Positions 25,306-33,442 of a stretch of 64,000 bases of DNA are shown in pieces. Position numbers and translations under genes: made by a program. Origin of the DNA: Sinomonas cyclohexanicum (GTDB taxonomy: Bacteria > Actinomycetota > Actinomycetes > Actinomycetales > Micrococcaceae); assembly GCF_020886775.1 (NCBI RefSeq), contig NZ_AP024525.1, forward strand, positions 3,410,001 to 3,474,000, given 5' to 3'. The notes below the pieces were generated by a model, which saw only the letters and a program-made list of their open reading frames with translations, was not told where the DNA came from and did no database searches. Positions within the stretch are counted from its first letter, which is position 1. The number at the start of each line of letters is the position of its first letter.

Positions 25306-27219
25306 TCAGCGGGGGTCGGTGAGGATGAGGTCGCCGTTGGAGGTCACGTCCAGCTCCCAGCCGGGCGAGACGCGCGCGGTGAAGAACGGGCCCTCGACGA
25401 TCGCCGGGCCCGCCGCGTGTGCCCCGTGCGGCTGGTCGTCGAGGACGTACACGGGCAGGTCCGCGATCTCGGATCCGGACATCCGCACGCTGCGCCGGCC
25501 GGCGCTGACCGCGTCCTGACGCATGACGGCGGCGCCGTCCTCGAGCGGCGCGTGCGGCAGGGCCGCGGCTACTTCGAGCCGGAGGGAGAGCCGCACGCCG
25601 GCGGAGCGAGGGGCGTCCCCCCGGGTGTAGCGCGCCTCGTCCACGATCTGGCCTCCGGCGTCCTCCCCGATGACGCTCCAGCGCAGCTCGCAGGCCTCAA
25701 GCGGGTAGCCCTCCTGGAACATGTCACGCTCGGCGCGCGCCGACATCTGGTCGTGCAGGGCGGCGAGGGCAGACGCATCAGCCCCTGAGGCTCCCGCCTC
25801 ATAGGTCTTGCCGATGTCGGAGAAGCTGATCCCGAACGCCGAGAACACCGCGGCCATGCGCGGGATCAGCACCGTGCGGACGCCCGCGAGCTCCGCGGCG
25901 CCGCACGCGCTCATCGGCCCAGCCCCGCCGAACGCGGCCAGGGTCGTGCGTCCGTCCACGAGATGGCCGACGGCGCGGGCCATCGTCGCGTAGTAGGCCC
26001 GCTCCATGAGCACGAGCGCCTCCTCGAGCGGCACACCGAGGGGCTCGGCGACGGTGGAGCGGATCACGGCCTCGGCGCGGGCCGCGTCGAGCTGCATCTT
26101 CCCGTCGAGGTAGCTCGACGGGTCGAGGACGCCGAGGAGGAGGTTGACGTCGGTGATCGTCGCCTCTTTGCCGCCGAGCCCGAAGCACGCCGGGCCGGGC
26201 GCGGCTCCCACCGAGCGCGGGCCCACCGTGATCTCGCCGTCGCGGACCGCGATGATCGAGCTCCCGCCGACGCCGGAGGACTGCACGTCGCACATGGGGA
26301 ACGAGATGGGCGCCCCCCCGACCGCGCCGTGCCGCGTCGTGCGGATGACCCCGTCCTCGACAACTCCGACGTCCGTCGTGGTCCCGCCGACGTCCATCAT
26401 GAGCACGCGCCCGAGCCCGTAGCTGGCGGCGAGCGCACGGGTTCCCTCGAGTCCGCCGCGGGGACCCGACGAGTACGTCTTGAGCGCGACCGACTTCGAC
26501 ACGCGCGACGACGCGCCGTCATTGCGGTAGACGAGGAGCGGGCTGCTGACCTTGTGCTCCCGCAGCCGGCTCTGGGCCTGGAAGAGGAACCCTTCCATGA
26601 CGGGGTGGAGGAACGTGTTGATCACCGAGGACCATCCCCGGCGGGCACGGAGCCGGTCGGGCACGAACTCCCAGCTGTACAGGAACGGGACGGACCCGAG
26701 GAGGTGGCGGGGGAACTTGCGCAGGAGGATCGCGCGCAGCGCGCCCTCCGACTCGGGTGTGTCTCCAATGACCACAATGCGCGCCGCCCCGCGGGTGGTC
26801 AGGGCGTTGGCCTTCTGGACGAGGTCCTTCTCGAGTGCCTCGGGGGGCCGGGCGGCGTCGACCGCCTCGACGCGGTCCCCGACGAGGTCGTCGAAGAGGA
26901 GCTGTGTCTCGGGCGAATGGCGCAGATCGTCCACGATCGAGTCGTCCTCGACGATGAGGCCGATCGCTGGTCCGCGCCGCTCGACGAGCGCGTTGGTCCC
27001 CTGCGTCGTCGAGTACCGGATGTGGGCGGTGTGGTGGAGGAGCCGCTCGGTGTCCGCCTCTCCGTAGAGGGTGGCCGAGGCCTTCGTGATGCCGTCGAAC
27101 AGGCATTCCGACAGGTCGTACGGGGTCGTGAGTGTCTTGGTGAAGGAGAAGGCGGACCCGTCCCAGACACAGATGTCCGTCAGGGTCCCGCCGTTGTCGA
27201 TGTTGATCAGGTGCTCCAT
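25306..27219 (-). CDS. Second hydantoinase/oxoprolinase A-like protein, first gene of the acx operon
   Basis: 637-aa ASKHA-fold protein starting at ATG 27219 (GAGGA 5 nt upstream); longer readings would run through the regulatory region. Phosphate loop NIDNGGTLTDICVWDG carries Asn where acxA has Gly-Gly-Thr context, and the second loop is MMDVGGTTTDVGVVEDG. It is clearly distinct from acxA in this same operon (SYGLGRVLMM, GGAGPMSACGAAELAGV). Being promoter-proximal and conserved in frame with acxC-acxA-acxB, it may be an alternative nucleotide-binding subunit, as in multi-subunit acetophenone carboxylases, or an assembly or reactivation factor. No partner HyuB of its own is present. Confidence 0.85.
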   Translation of the reverse strand: MEHLINIDNGGTLTDICVWDGSAFSFTKTLTTPYDLSECLFDGITKASATLYGEADTERLLHHTAHIRYSTTQGTNALVERRGPAIGLIVEDDSIVDDLRHSPETQLLFDDLVGDRVEAVDAARPPEALEKDLVQKANALTTRGAARIVVIGDTPESEGALRAILLRKFPRHLLGSVPFLYSWEFVPDRLRARRGWSSVINTFLHPVMEGFLFQAQSRLREHKVSSPLLVYRNDGASSRVSKSVALKTYSSGPRGGLEGTRALAASYGLGRVLMMDVGGTTTDVGVVEDGVIRTTRHGAVGGAPISFPMCDVQSSGVGGSSIIAVRDGEITVGPRSVGAAPGPACFGLGGKEATITDVNLLLGVLDPSSYLDGKMQLDAARAEAVIRSTVAEPLGVPLEEALVLMERAYYATMARAVGHLVDGRTTLAAFGGAGPMSACGAAELAGVRTVLIPRMAAVFSAFGISFSDIGKTYEAGASGADASALAALHDQMSARAERDMFQEGYPLEACELRWSVIGEDAGGQIVDEARYTRGDAPRSAGVRLSLRLEVAAALPHAPLEDGAAVMRQDAVSAGRRSVRMSGSEIADLPVYVLDDQPHGAHAAGPAIVEGPFFTARVSPGWELDVTSNGDLILTDPR

Positions 27220-27278
27220 TGCTTCCTCGCATCGTCGGTGAGGCGGCGGCCGCTCAGCTCGCCTGAAACCATGATTGG

Positions 27279-27294
27279 AGTGATCCAGATCACT
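27279..27294. promoter_or_regulatory. CRP/GlxR-like binding site
   Basis: AGTGATCCAGATCACT is a 16-bp palindrome (one mismatched pair at the centre) matching the GTGA-N6-TCAC core of cAMP-receptor-type regulators. It lies 60 bp upstream of the acx operon start codon in the divergent control region, consistent with catabolite control. Confidence 0.5.
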
Positions 27295-27298
27295 GCCG

Positions 27299-27382
27299 TG
27301 TCCCAGCGTGGGACAGCCCCCGATCGGCGTCTGGGCAGGGAATCCGGCCGGCGCCGGAGCATCGGTGTCCCACCTTGGGACA
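27299..27382. promoter_or_regulatory. Twin 17-bp palindromes, probable activator sites of the acetone regulator
   Basis: TGTCCCA-N3-TGGGACA occurs at 27299-27315 (spacer GCG) and again at 27366-27382 (spacer CCT), both half-sites perfect, centres 67 bp apart. They sit between the divergent acx operon and its adjacent bEBP-like regulator, the arrangement of paired upstream activating sequences. The second copy overlaps an in-frame upstream ATG at 27375, one reason to place the regulator start at 27450. Confidence 0.65.
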
Positions 27383-27449
27383 TTCATCGAACGACTCTGG
27401 CCACCACCGATGTCCGATGGGAAAATCCAATGTCACGAGGAGGTATCGG

Positions 27450-29290
27450 ATGGACCGGTTGGATCGTCAGGTCCAGATCGCGGTGGCACGCGAGCAGCTG
27501 CTCCGGAACGCACGGGCAGATACGAGCGCCGTCTCCGACCTCGTGGCCGCTTCGTGGCGCCGGAGCGTCTCCGCTGGCGTCGGCCCCAATGACCTTGAGG
27601 TGGGCTTCCACGCAGACATCGATACCGGCTCGAGGCTTGTGCGGTGCGCGCAGCCCGTCCTTGACCGCCTGCACGACGAGACCTCCGACCTGTCGCTCGT
27701 CATCGCGCTCACCGACAACCGCGCACGCATCCTCTCGCGCACGGACACATCGACGCAGGCCGCGGCCGTCTTCGACGGCATCAACTTCGCCCCGGGGTTC
27801 GACTACGCCGAGCACTCGCTGGGAACGAACGGCGTCGGCTCGGCCCTCGAGTCCGCGCAGCCGGTGAGCATCGTCGGGACCGAGCACTTCCACGAGCGCC
27901 TCCAGGCGTTCGCGTGCACCGGCGCGCCCGTGCTGGACCCGGTGTCCGGGCGAATCGAGGGCGTCCTCGACCTCAGCCTCCTCAGCCAGCACTGGAGTCC
28001 GGTGCTGCACTCGCTCGTGCGGGCCGCGGCACACGACATCTCCCGCAACCTGCTCATCGATCGCAGCCAGAGCCAGCAGGCACTCTTCGAGACGTATGTC
28101 CGCGCGGACGCCCGAACACGCCACCCCGTCCTCGCGTTCGGGGAATCAGTGGAGATTGCCAACGCGGTGGCGCAACTGACCTTCACCCCCCAGGAGCGGG
28201 AGGCGATCGCGGACCACGCACGGTTCCTCTTCACGGGACGCGACCGTGCGAGCGACAGCATCGTCCTCGAGTCGGGAACGGTGGTGCGCCTGCACGGGAC
28301 CAGGATCATGGTCGGGATGGACGTGGCAGGCGTCGTCGTCGTCGCCGAGGTGAGGCCCGAGGCCACGGCGCTGCCGCGGGTTGCCCTCGCGGACCGGGTT
28401 CTGCCTGCTCCGTCGGCAGCGGTGGAATCCACGAGAGCGCATGTTGCGGAACTCACGGCCGGGCCAGCGGCCCGGTGCGAGGGCCGGAACCTCGCATGGG
28501 TGCGGGCCATCGAGGAGATACGCGCGACCATGGCGGAGCGCCGGCCGCTGCTCGTGAAGGGCGAGACGGGCGTGGGAAAGTTCTCTGCGGTCATCGACCA
28601 GTTCCACCTGCTCATCCCCGCCGGTCGGAGCCTGTCCTTCGACGCGCCGTCGTTCGACAGCGACGCCTACGAGGACATGGACCTCGACGCGCTGCTCGCT
28701 GCAGACACGACACTGTGCGTTTTCCGGAACATCGACGAACTCAGCGGCGACGGCGTCGAGCGGCTCGAGGCCTTCCTCTCGCGGCTCACTGCCTCCGGGC
28801 GCGGAGTGCAGATCGCGGCAACGCTCTCGGGCGCCGCGCTCGAGAGCGGCCTGCCCTTCTCCCAGATCCTCCACCTCTTCGATGCTGCGGTGACGCTGCC
28901 GCCGATCCGCTTCCGCTCCGAAGACATCCCGGACATGGCGAATCGGCTCGTCGCCACCCTCGCCCCCGGCCGCGACGTCCGGATCGGGCCGGAGGCCATG
29001 GCGGTGATCCGGCGGTACACGTGGCCCCGCAACCTGACCCAGCTGAGCGAGGCGCTCGCGCACGCGCTGAGCCGCCGGCCCGCTGGCACCATGACCCGGG
29101 AGGACCTCCCCGCCTACTGCTACAGCCACCCCAGGCGCCAGCTGACCCACCTCGAGCAGACAGAGCGCGACGCGATTGTCGCCGCGCTCCAGGCCCTCGG
29201 GGGAACCGGGTCAAGGCCGCTGAGTACCTCGGGATGTCACGGTCCTCGCTCTACCGGAAGATCGAAAGGTTCGCGATCATGACCGTGTAG
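27450..29290 (+). CDS. AcoR/AcxR-like transcriptional activator (GAF, AAA+-like, Fis HTH), frameshifted near the C-terminus
   Basis: Starts at ATG 27450 with GAGGAGG 6 nt upstream. The N-terminal sensor includes ASWRRSVSAGV and a GAF-like domain (FDYAEHSLGTNGVGSALES), then an AAA+-like domain with Walker-A variant GETGVGKFS, Walker-B-like LCVFRNIDEL and the sensor region FRSEDIPDMANRL. There is no GAFTGA loop, consistent with sigma54-independent activators of actinobacteria. As sequenced, the frame ends at 29282 with nonsense after ALQALGG. Shifting one base at the G5 run 29199-29203 restores NRVKAAEYLGMSRSSLYRKI, a Fis-type HTH, ending at TAG 29288-29290. It presumably activates acx genes and the alcohol dehydrogenase 63 nt downstream. 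Confidence 0.8.
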
Positions 29291-29353
29291 CGCGTTGTAC
29301 CTCCCCGTCCTGCCACCCCAGAAGAAGCGTCACGATCAAGGAGGAACCACCAC

Positions 29354-30409
29354 ATGAAGGCACTCGTCTACCACGGCCCCGGGCAGAAGTCCTGGGAGGA
29401 CGTCCCGGACCCCGTCATCAAGGACCCCACCGACGCGATCGTCAAGATCGAGACGACCACGATCTGCGGCACCGACCTGCACATCCTCAAGGGCGATGTC
29501 CCCGCCGTCACCGACGGGAGGATCCTCGGCCACGAGGGCGTCGGCGTCGTGACCGAAGTCGGCCCGGACTGCACCAAGGTCAAGGTCGGCGACCGCGTCA
29601 TCGTCTCGTGCATCAGCAAGTGCATGCAGTGCGACTTCTGCCGGTCCGGACTGACCTCGCACTGCCAGACTCTCGGTGGCATCGGCTGGATCTTCGGCCA
29701 CCTCATCGACGGCACCCAGGCCGAGTACGTGCGCGTGCCCTTCGCGGACAACGGCCTCATCCCTCTCCCCGAGGGCGTCACGGCCGAGCAGGGCGCGATG
29801 CTCAGCGACATCCTCCCGACCGGCTACGAAATCGGTGTGCTCTACGGCGCGGTCAAGGAGGGCGACGTGGTTGCCGTCATCGGTTCCGGCCCCGTGGGCC
29901 TCGCATCGATCATGACGGCGGGCCCGGCAGGCGCGTCGAAGGTCATCGCCGTGGACGGCAACGAGTACCGGCTCGAGGAGGCGAAGAAGTTCGGCGCGAC
30001 GGACACGGTCCGGGTCGCTGAGGGCGTGGACGTCGCGGCGGAGCTGAAGAAGCTCAGCCGCGACGGGCTCGGCGTCGACGTCGCGATCGAGGCCGTGGGC
30101 GTCCCGGCGACCTTCGCCACGGCGCTCGACTCGATCCGGCCCGGCGGGCGGGTCGCCAACGTCGGCGTCCACGGCAAGCCCGTCGAGTTCCCGATCGACC
30201 GGGACTGGATCAACAACATCACGATCACCACGGGGCTCGTGAACGCGACGACGGCGCCGGACCTCCTCGCCAAGATTCAGGCAGGCGAGATCGACCCGGC
30301 GAAGTTCGTGACCCACCGGTTCACCTTCGGCCAGATCGCGGAAGCCTACGACACGTTCGCGAACGCCGCGACGGAGAAGGCCCTCAAGGTCATCATCACC
30401 GCGGAGTAG
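29354..30409 (+). CDS. Zinc-dependent secondary alcohol dehydrogenase (probable 2-propanol dehydrogenase)
   Basis: MDR-family dehydrogenase, 351 aa, AAGGAGG 9 nt before the ATG. Catalytic zinc ligands are C38 (TICGTD) and H60/E61 (ILGHEG); the structural zinc site is C90, C93, C96 and C104; the cofactor loop is GSGPVGL (177-183). Sequence alone does not fix the substrate, but placement behind the acetone regulator and opposite acetone carboxylase and acetoacetate-activating genes makes oxidation of 2-propanol to acetone the likely role. A bidirectional hairpin follows the stop. Confidence 0.85.
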   Translation: MKALVYHGPGQKSWEDVPDPVIKDPTDAIVKIETTTICGTDLHILKGDVPAVTDGRILGHEGVGVVTEVGPDCTKVKVGDRVIVSCISKCMQCDFCRSGLTSHCQTLGGIGWIFGHLIDGTQAEYVRVPFADNGLIPLPEGVTAEQGAMLSDILPTGYEIGVLYGAVKEGDVVAVIGSGPVGLASIMTAGPAGASKVIAVDGNEYRLEEAKKFGATDTVRVAEGVDVAAELKKLSRDGLGVDVAIEAVGVPATFATALDSIRPGGRVANVGVHGKPVEFPIDRDWINNITITTGLVNATTAPDLLAKIQAGEIDPAKFVTHRFTFGQIAEAYDTFANAATEKALKVIITAE

Positions 30410-30433
30410 CTCTGATTGAGCGCGGCACACGCT

Positions 30434-30472
30434 GGTTGAGCGGAGCGGAGTCGACCCCCGCTCCGCTCAACC
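30434..30472. terminator. Bidirectional terminator hairpin between convergent genes
   Basis: GGTTGAGCGGAGCGG (30434-30448) pairs perfectly with 30458-30472 across a 9-nt loop, between the stop of the alcohol dehydrogenase and the stop of the thiolase. The GGTTGAGC...GTCGA wording resembles dispersed palindromic repeats I associate with Arthrobacter-type genomes; a genome-wide count would show whether it is one. Confidence 0.6.
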
Positions 30473-30481
30473 CGTGCGGCG

Positions 30482-31669
30482 TCAGACCGCCTCGAGCACG
30501 CTCACGTAGTTGGCGATCGCGAGGCCGCCCATATTGTGCACGGCGGCCCGGCGGGCGTCGGCGAGCTGCATCTCCCCCGCGGTCCCGGTCAGCTGCATGG
30601 CCGCGATGACGTGCTGCGAGACCCCTGTCGCCCCGATGGGGTGGCCCTTGGCCTTGAGGCCGCCAGAGAGGTTCACGGGCAGCCGCCCGCCGCGGTAGAC
30701 GGAGCCGTCCTCGAGGGCCACGGCGCCCTTGCCGCGCTCGGCCAGACCCATGACCTCGTACATGATGAGCTCCGCGATCGTGAAGCAGTCGTGGACCTCG
30801 GCGAGGTCCAGGTCCTCGAGCCCGACTCCGGCCATCGCCAGCGCCCGCATCCAGGCCGCCCGGGAGCCGGCGAACTCGAGTGGGTCGCGCTTGGCGGCGG
30901 GCAGGAAGTCGTTCGCGTGCCCGAACCCGGCGAGCCGCACCGGGGCGGTGGCGGCCGACTGCGCACGGTCCGCCGAGAGCACGAGGGCGGCGGCGCCGTC
31001 GGACACGGGCGAGCAGTCGGTGCGCCGCAGCGGCGCGTCAACCATGGGGTTCTTCTCGGAGACGGTCCGGCAGAACTCGACCCCGAAGTCGCGGTGCATC
31101 TGCGCGTACGGGTTGGCCATGCCGTTGTGGTGGTTCTTCGCGGCGATCGAGCCGAGCACATCGGAGACGGGGCCGTAGCGGTCCTCGTAGGCCCGCGCGA
31201 CCTCGGCGAACAGGCCGGTGAAGCCCGTGCTCGAGGGGTGCCCGGCGGACTCGTATCCCGCCGCGAGGAGCGCCGCGCCCACCGTGTCCGCGCCGGCGGC
31301 CGTCATCTTCTCCGCGCCGACCACGAGGACGTTGCGCGCCGTCCCGGCCAGGAGCGCCTTGACGCCCTGCTGGAACGCGCCCGACCCCGACGCGCACGCG
31401 TTCTCGACCCGGGTCGCGGGCACGTTGGCAAGGTCGTCCGAGACCTGGAGCGCGAGCGAGGACGTGAACGCGAGCGGCACCATGCCGGCGTTGTAGTTCC
31501 CGAGGTAGATCTCGTCGATCTGGCCCGGCTCGAGGCCGGATTTCGAAATGGCCTCGCGCGCCGCGGCGACGACGAGGGACTCGAGCGTCTCCCCCTCGAG
31601 CTTGCCGAACTTCGTGTGACCCCACCCGGTCAGCAGGACATCGGTTCCGAACTGGTCCTTGACGCTCAT
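30482..31669 (-). CDS. Thiolase family protein (acetyl-CoA acetyltransferase)
   Basis: Thiolase-fold enzyme, 395 aa, ATG 31669 overlapping the scoB stop (ATGA). The nucleophile is C92 in [11 protein letters not shown], followed by [17 protein letters not shown] and GHPIGATG. The HDxF motif and the C-terminal HNMGG wording place it with SCP-x-like thiolases rather than the classical AtoB/PhaA type. After the two CoA-transferase subunits it would split acetoacetyl-CoA into two acetyl-CoA, the final step of acetone use. Longer upstream reading frames exist but have no start signal and overlap scoB. Confidence 0.88.
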   Translation of the reverse strand: MSVKDQFGTDVLLTGWGHTKFGKLEGETLESLVVAAAREAISKSGLEPGQIDEIYLGNYNAGMVPLAFTSSLALQVSDDLANVPATRVENACASGSGAFQQGVKALLAGTARNVLVVGAEKMTAAGADTVGAALLAAGYESAGHPSSTGFTGLFAEVARAYEDRYGPVSDVLGSIAAKNHHNGMANPYAQMHRDFGVEFCRTVSEKNPMVDAPLRRTDCSPVSDGAAALVLSADRAQSAATAPVRLAGFGHANDFLPAAKRDPLEFAGSRAAWMRALAMAGVGLEDLDLAEVHDCFTIAELIMYEVMGLAERGKGAVALEDGSVYRGGRLPVNLSGGLKAKGHPIGATGVSQHVIAAMQLTGTAGEMQLADARRAAVHNMGGLAIANYVSVLEAV

Positions 31670-32370
31670 GACCGCACTCCCTCGAGCTCGAACTCGCCCT
31701 CTACTGCAACATCGAACGCCGCCGCGGTCTTCCCCCGCACCTCGTCGAGCCCGACGCCGGGGGCGAGCCTCACGAGCGTGAGCCGCCGTGCGCCGTCGTG
31801 CGCCGCACCCTCCGGGCCACCGCCCGGGACGACGTCGAACACCGCGAGGTCCGTGATGATCCGGTCCACGACACCCACGCCGGTCAACGGGAGGGTGCAC
31901 TCGGCGACGATCTTGGGCGTGCCGTCCTTCGCGACATGCTCCGTGAGCACGACGACGCGGGGCGTCCCCGCGACGAGGTCCATGGCGCCGCCCATGCCCT
32001 TGACCATCTTGCCCGGGATCTGCCAGTTCGCGAGGTCGCCGGAGCCGGAGACCTGCATCGCGCCGAGGATCGCGACCTTGACGTGGCCGCCGCGGATCAT
32101 GCCGAAGCTCGTCGCGGAGTCGAAGATGCTGCCGCCGGGCAGCACCGTGACGGTCTGCTTGCCGGCGTTGATGAGGTCGGCGTCCTCGTCGCCGTCGTAG
32201 GGGAACGGGCCCATGCCGAGCAGCCCGTTCTCGCTCTGCAGGTGCACGGTCACGCCGTCGGGGAGGTTGTTGGCCACCAGGGTCGGGATGCCGATCCCGA
32301 GGTTCACGTAGTCGCCGTCGGCAAGCTCGGCGGCGGCGATGGCCGCCATCTCATCACGGGTCCAAGACAT
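31666..32370 (-). CDS. scoB: 3-oxoacid CoA-transferase subunit B
   Basis: Class I CoA-transferase beta subunit, 234 aa, with the catalytic glutamate E47 in the SENGLLG motif and GGAMDLVAG downstream. With the alpha subunit it transfers CoA, usually from succinyl-CoA, to acetoacetate. ATG 32370 has AAGGAG about 10 nt upstream. An unusual 170-nt spacer containing two hairpins and a 14-bp tandem repeat separates it from scoA, where these subunits are usually adjacent or overlapping. Confidence 0.92.
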   Translation of the reverse strand: MSWTRDEMAAIAAAELADGDYVNLGIGIPTLVANNLPDGVTVHLQSENGLLGMGPFPYDGDEDADLINAGKQTVTVLPGGSIFDSATSFGMIRGGHVKVAILGAMQVSGSGDLANWQIPGKMVKGMGGAMDLVAGTPRVVVLTEHVAKDGTPKIVAECTLPLTGVGVVDRIITDLAVFDVVPGGGPEGAAHDGARRLTLVRLAPGVGLDEVRGKTAAAFDVAVEGEFELEGVRS

Positions 32371-32419
32371 GGGGAGGAATCTCCTTCTAAGAGTCAGCTT
32401 CTGGGGGTCACCTTCTGAC

Positions 32420-32456
32420 GCGAAGGTTCGAAGAACCTTCGCGCACCACGGTGCGC
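32420..32456 (-). repeat. Two abutting hairpins between scoA and scoB
   Basis: GCGAAGGTTC (32420-32429) pairs with 32433-32442 over a 3-nt loop; immediately next, GCGCACC (32441-32447) pairs with GGTGCGC (32450-32456). They would fold in the scoA-scoB transcript and could tune the ratio of the subunits or protect the message. Confidence 0.6.
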
Positions 32457-32479
32457 CCCGCAGGCGGCGCCCCTATGCT

Positions 32480-32549
32480 GGAGGTCACCTTCCGGGGGTC
32501 ACCTCCCGGGGGTCACCTAGCGGGGGTCACCTAGCGGGGGTCATCTAGC
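32480..32549. repeat. 14-bp tandem repeat, five units
   Basis: Units beginning GGGGGTCACC start at 32480 (degenerate), 32494, 32508, 32522 and 32536, strictly 14 bp apart; a further isolated copy is at 32403. The last unit runs into the scoA stop codon, so the repeat forms the final codons of scoA. Confidence 0.75.
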
Positions 32550-33269
32550 GGCGACGGGCTCGACGGCGGCGGGGCGGGGCCGCGTTGTGACCTGCTCGAT
32601 ATGCTTCACGCGGTCCGTTGCGGGCACGAGCCGCTGGACGAACACGCCGGGGGTGACGATGTGGTTGGGGTCGAGCTCTCCGGCCGGCACGATGCACTCG
32701 GCCTCGACGACCGTGACCCGGCCGGCCGTGGCGACGATCGGGTTGAAGTTCCGCGCCGTGTACCGGTAGACGAGGTTTCCGGCAGTGTCCGCAGTGTGGG
32801 CGTGGACGAGCGCGACATCCGCCACGATCCCCCGTTCTTGGACGTACAGCTCGCCGTCGAACGTCTCGTGCGGCTTACCCTCGGCCACGAGCGTGCCCAC
32901 GCCGGTCTTCGTGTAGAACGCCGGGATCCCGGCGCCCCCCGCGCGGAGCCGCTCGGCGAGGGTGCCCTGCGGGGTGAACTCGACCTCGAGCTTCCCGGCG
33001 AGGTACTGCTCGGCGAAGAGCCTGTTCTCCCCCACGTAGCTCGCGATGACCTTGGCGACCTGCCCGGCCTCGATCAGCACGCCGAGGCCCTTGCCGTCCA
33101 CGCCCATGTTGTTCGAGACGACGGTCAGGCGTGTGACGCCGGAGTCACGGACGGCGTCGATGAGGTCCGCCGGGATCCCGCTGAGCCCGAACCCGCCGAC
33201 GGCCAGCGTCATGCCGTCCTTGAGCGTCCCCGCGAGCGCCTCGGCGGCGTCGGTGTACATTCTGGGCAT
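32541..33269 (-). CDS. scoA: 3-oxoacid CoA-transferase subunit A
   Basis: Class I CoA-transferase alpha subunit, 242 aa, with GGFGLSGIP at 25-33 (CoA-binding glycine loop) and NNMGVDGKGLG. First gene of the scoA-scoB-thiolase operon, divergent from an iclR gene. GAGGAGG lies upstream of ATG 33269, and a -10-like TATGTA is at 33303-33298 on the minus strand; the first IclR box overlaps its promoter. Last codons are provided by the 14-bp tandem repeat. Acts on acetoacetate made by acetone carboxylase. Confidence 0.92.
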   Translation of the reverse strand: MPRMYTDAAEALAGTLKDGMTLAVGGFGLSGIPADLIDAVRDSGVTRLTVVSNNMGVDGKGLGVLIEAGQVAKVIASYVGENRLFAEQYLAGKLEVEFTPQGTLAERLRAGGAGIPAFYTKTGVGTLVAEGKPHETFDGELYVQERGIVADVALVHAHTADTAGNLVYRYTARNFNPIVATAGRVTVVEAECIVPAGELDPNHIVTPGVFVQRLVPATDRVKHIEQVTTRPRPAAVEPVAAR

Positions 33270-33312
33270 TGCTCCTCCTCGAGCCGAAGAACCTGACTAC
33301 ATAGTCCGGGCA

Positions 33313-33421
33313 TCCACGTTGTGGACCTGCTGATCAGCGAGCCTAGGCAGGACAGAGCAGAGCCGACAAGGGCAGGCGTTCACTTCGTGGGATTTTGCGC
33401 CTAGACTGTCCACATTGTGGC
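33313..33421. promoter_or_regulatory. Three IclR-type operator boxes
   Basis: Boxes with consensus TYCAC-N3-GTGG: TCCACGTTGTGGA (33313-33325, perfect palindromic arms), TTCACTTCGTGGG (33379-33391) and TCCACATTGTGGC (33409-33421). Box 1 covers the scoA promoter region; box 2 overlaps the -35 and box 3 the start point of iclR. Starts are 66 and 30 bp apart. Confidence 0.65.
33379..33407 (+). promoter_or_regulatory. Candidate iclR promoter
   Basis: TTCACT (33379-33384), 17-nt spacer, TAGACT (33402-33407), with a start near 33414 inside operator box 3; this predicts autoregulation. Confidence 0.45.
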
Positions 33422-33442
33422 GAGATTCTCCAAGGAGGCACC

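Noticed and set aside
27375-27449. Start of the acetone activator at ATG 27375 or 27420
   Set aside because: ATG 27375 lies within the second 17-bp palindrome, and neither codon has a ribosome site; ATG 27450 has GAGGAGG at 6 nt.
32480-32549. CRISPR-like repeats
   Set aside because: Direct 14-bp tandem units without spacers; not a CRISPR array.
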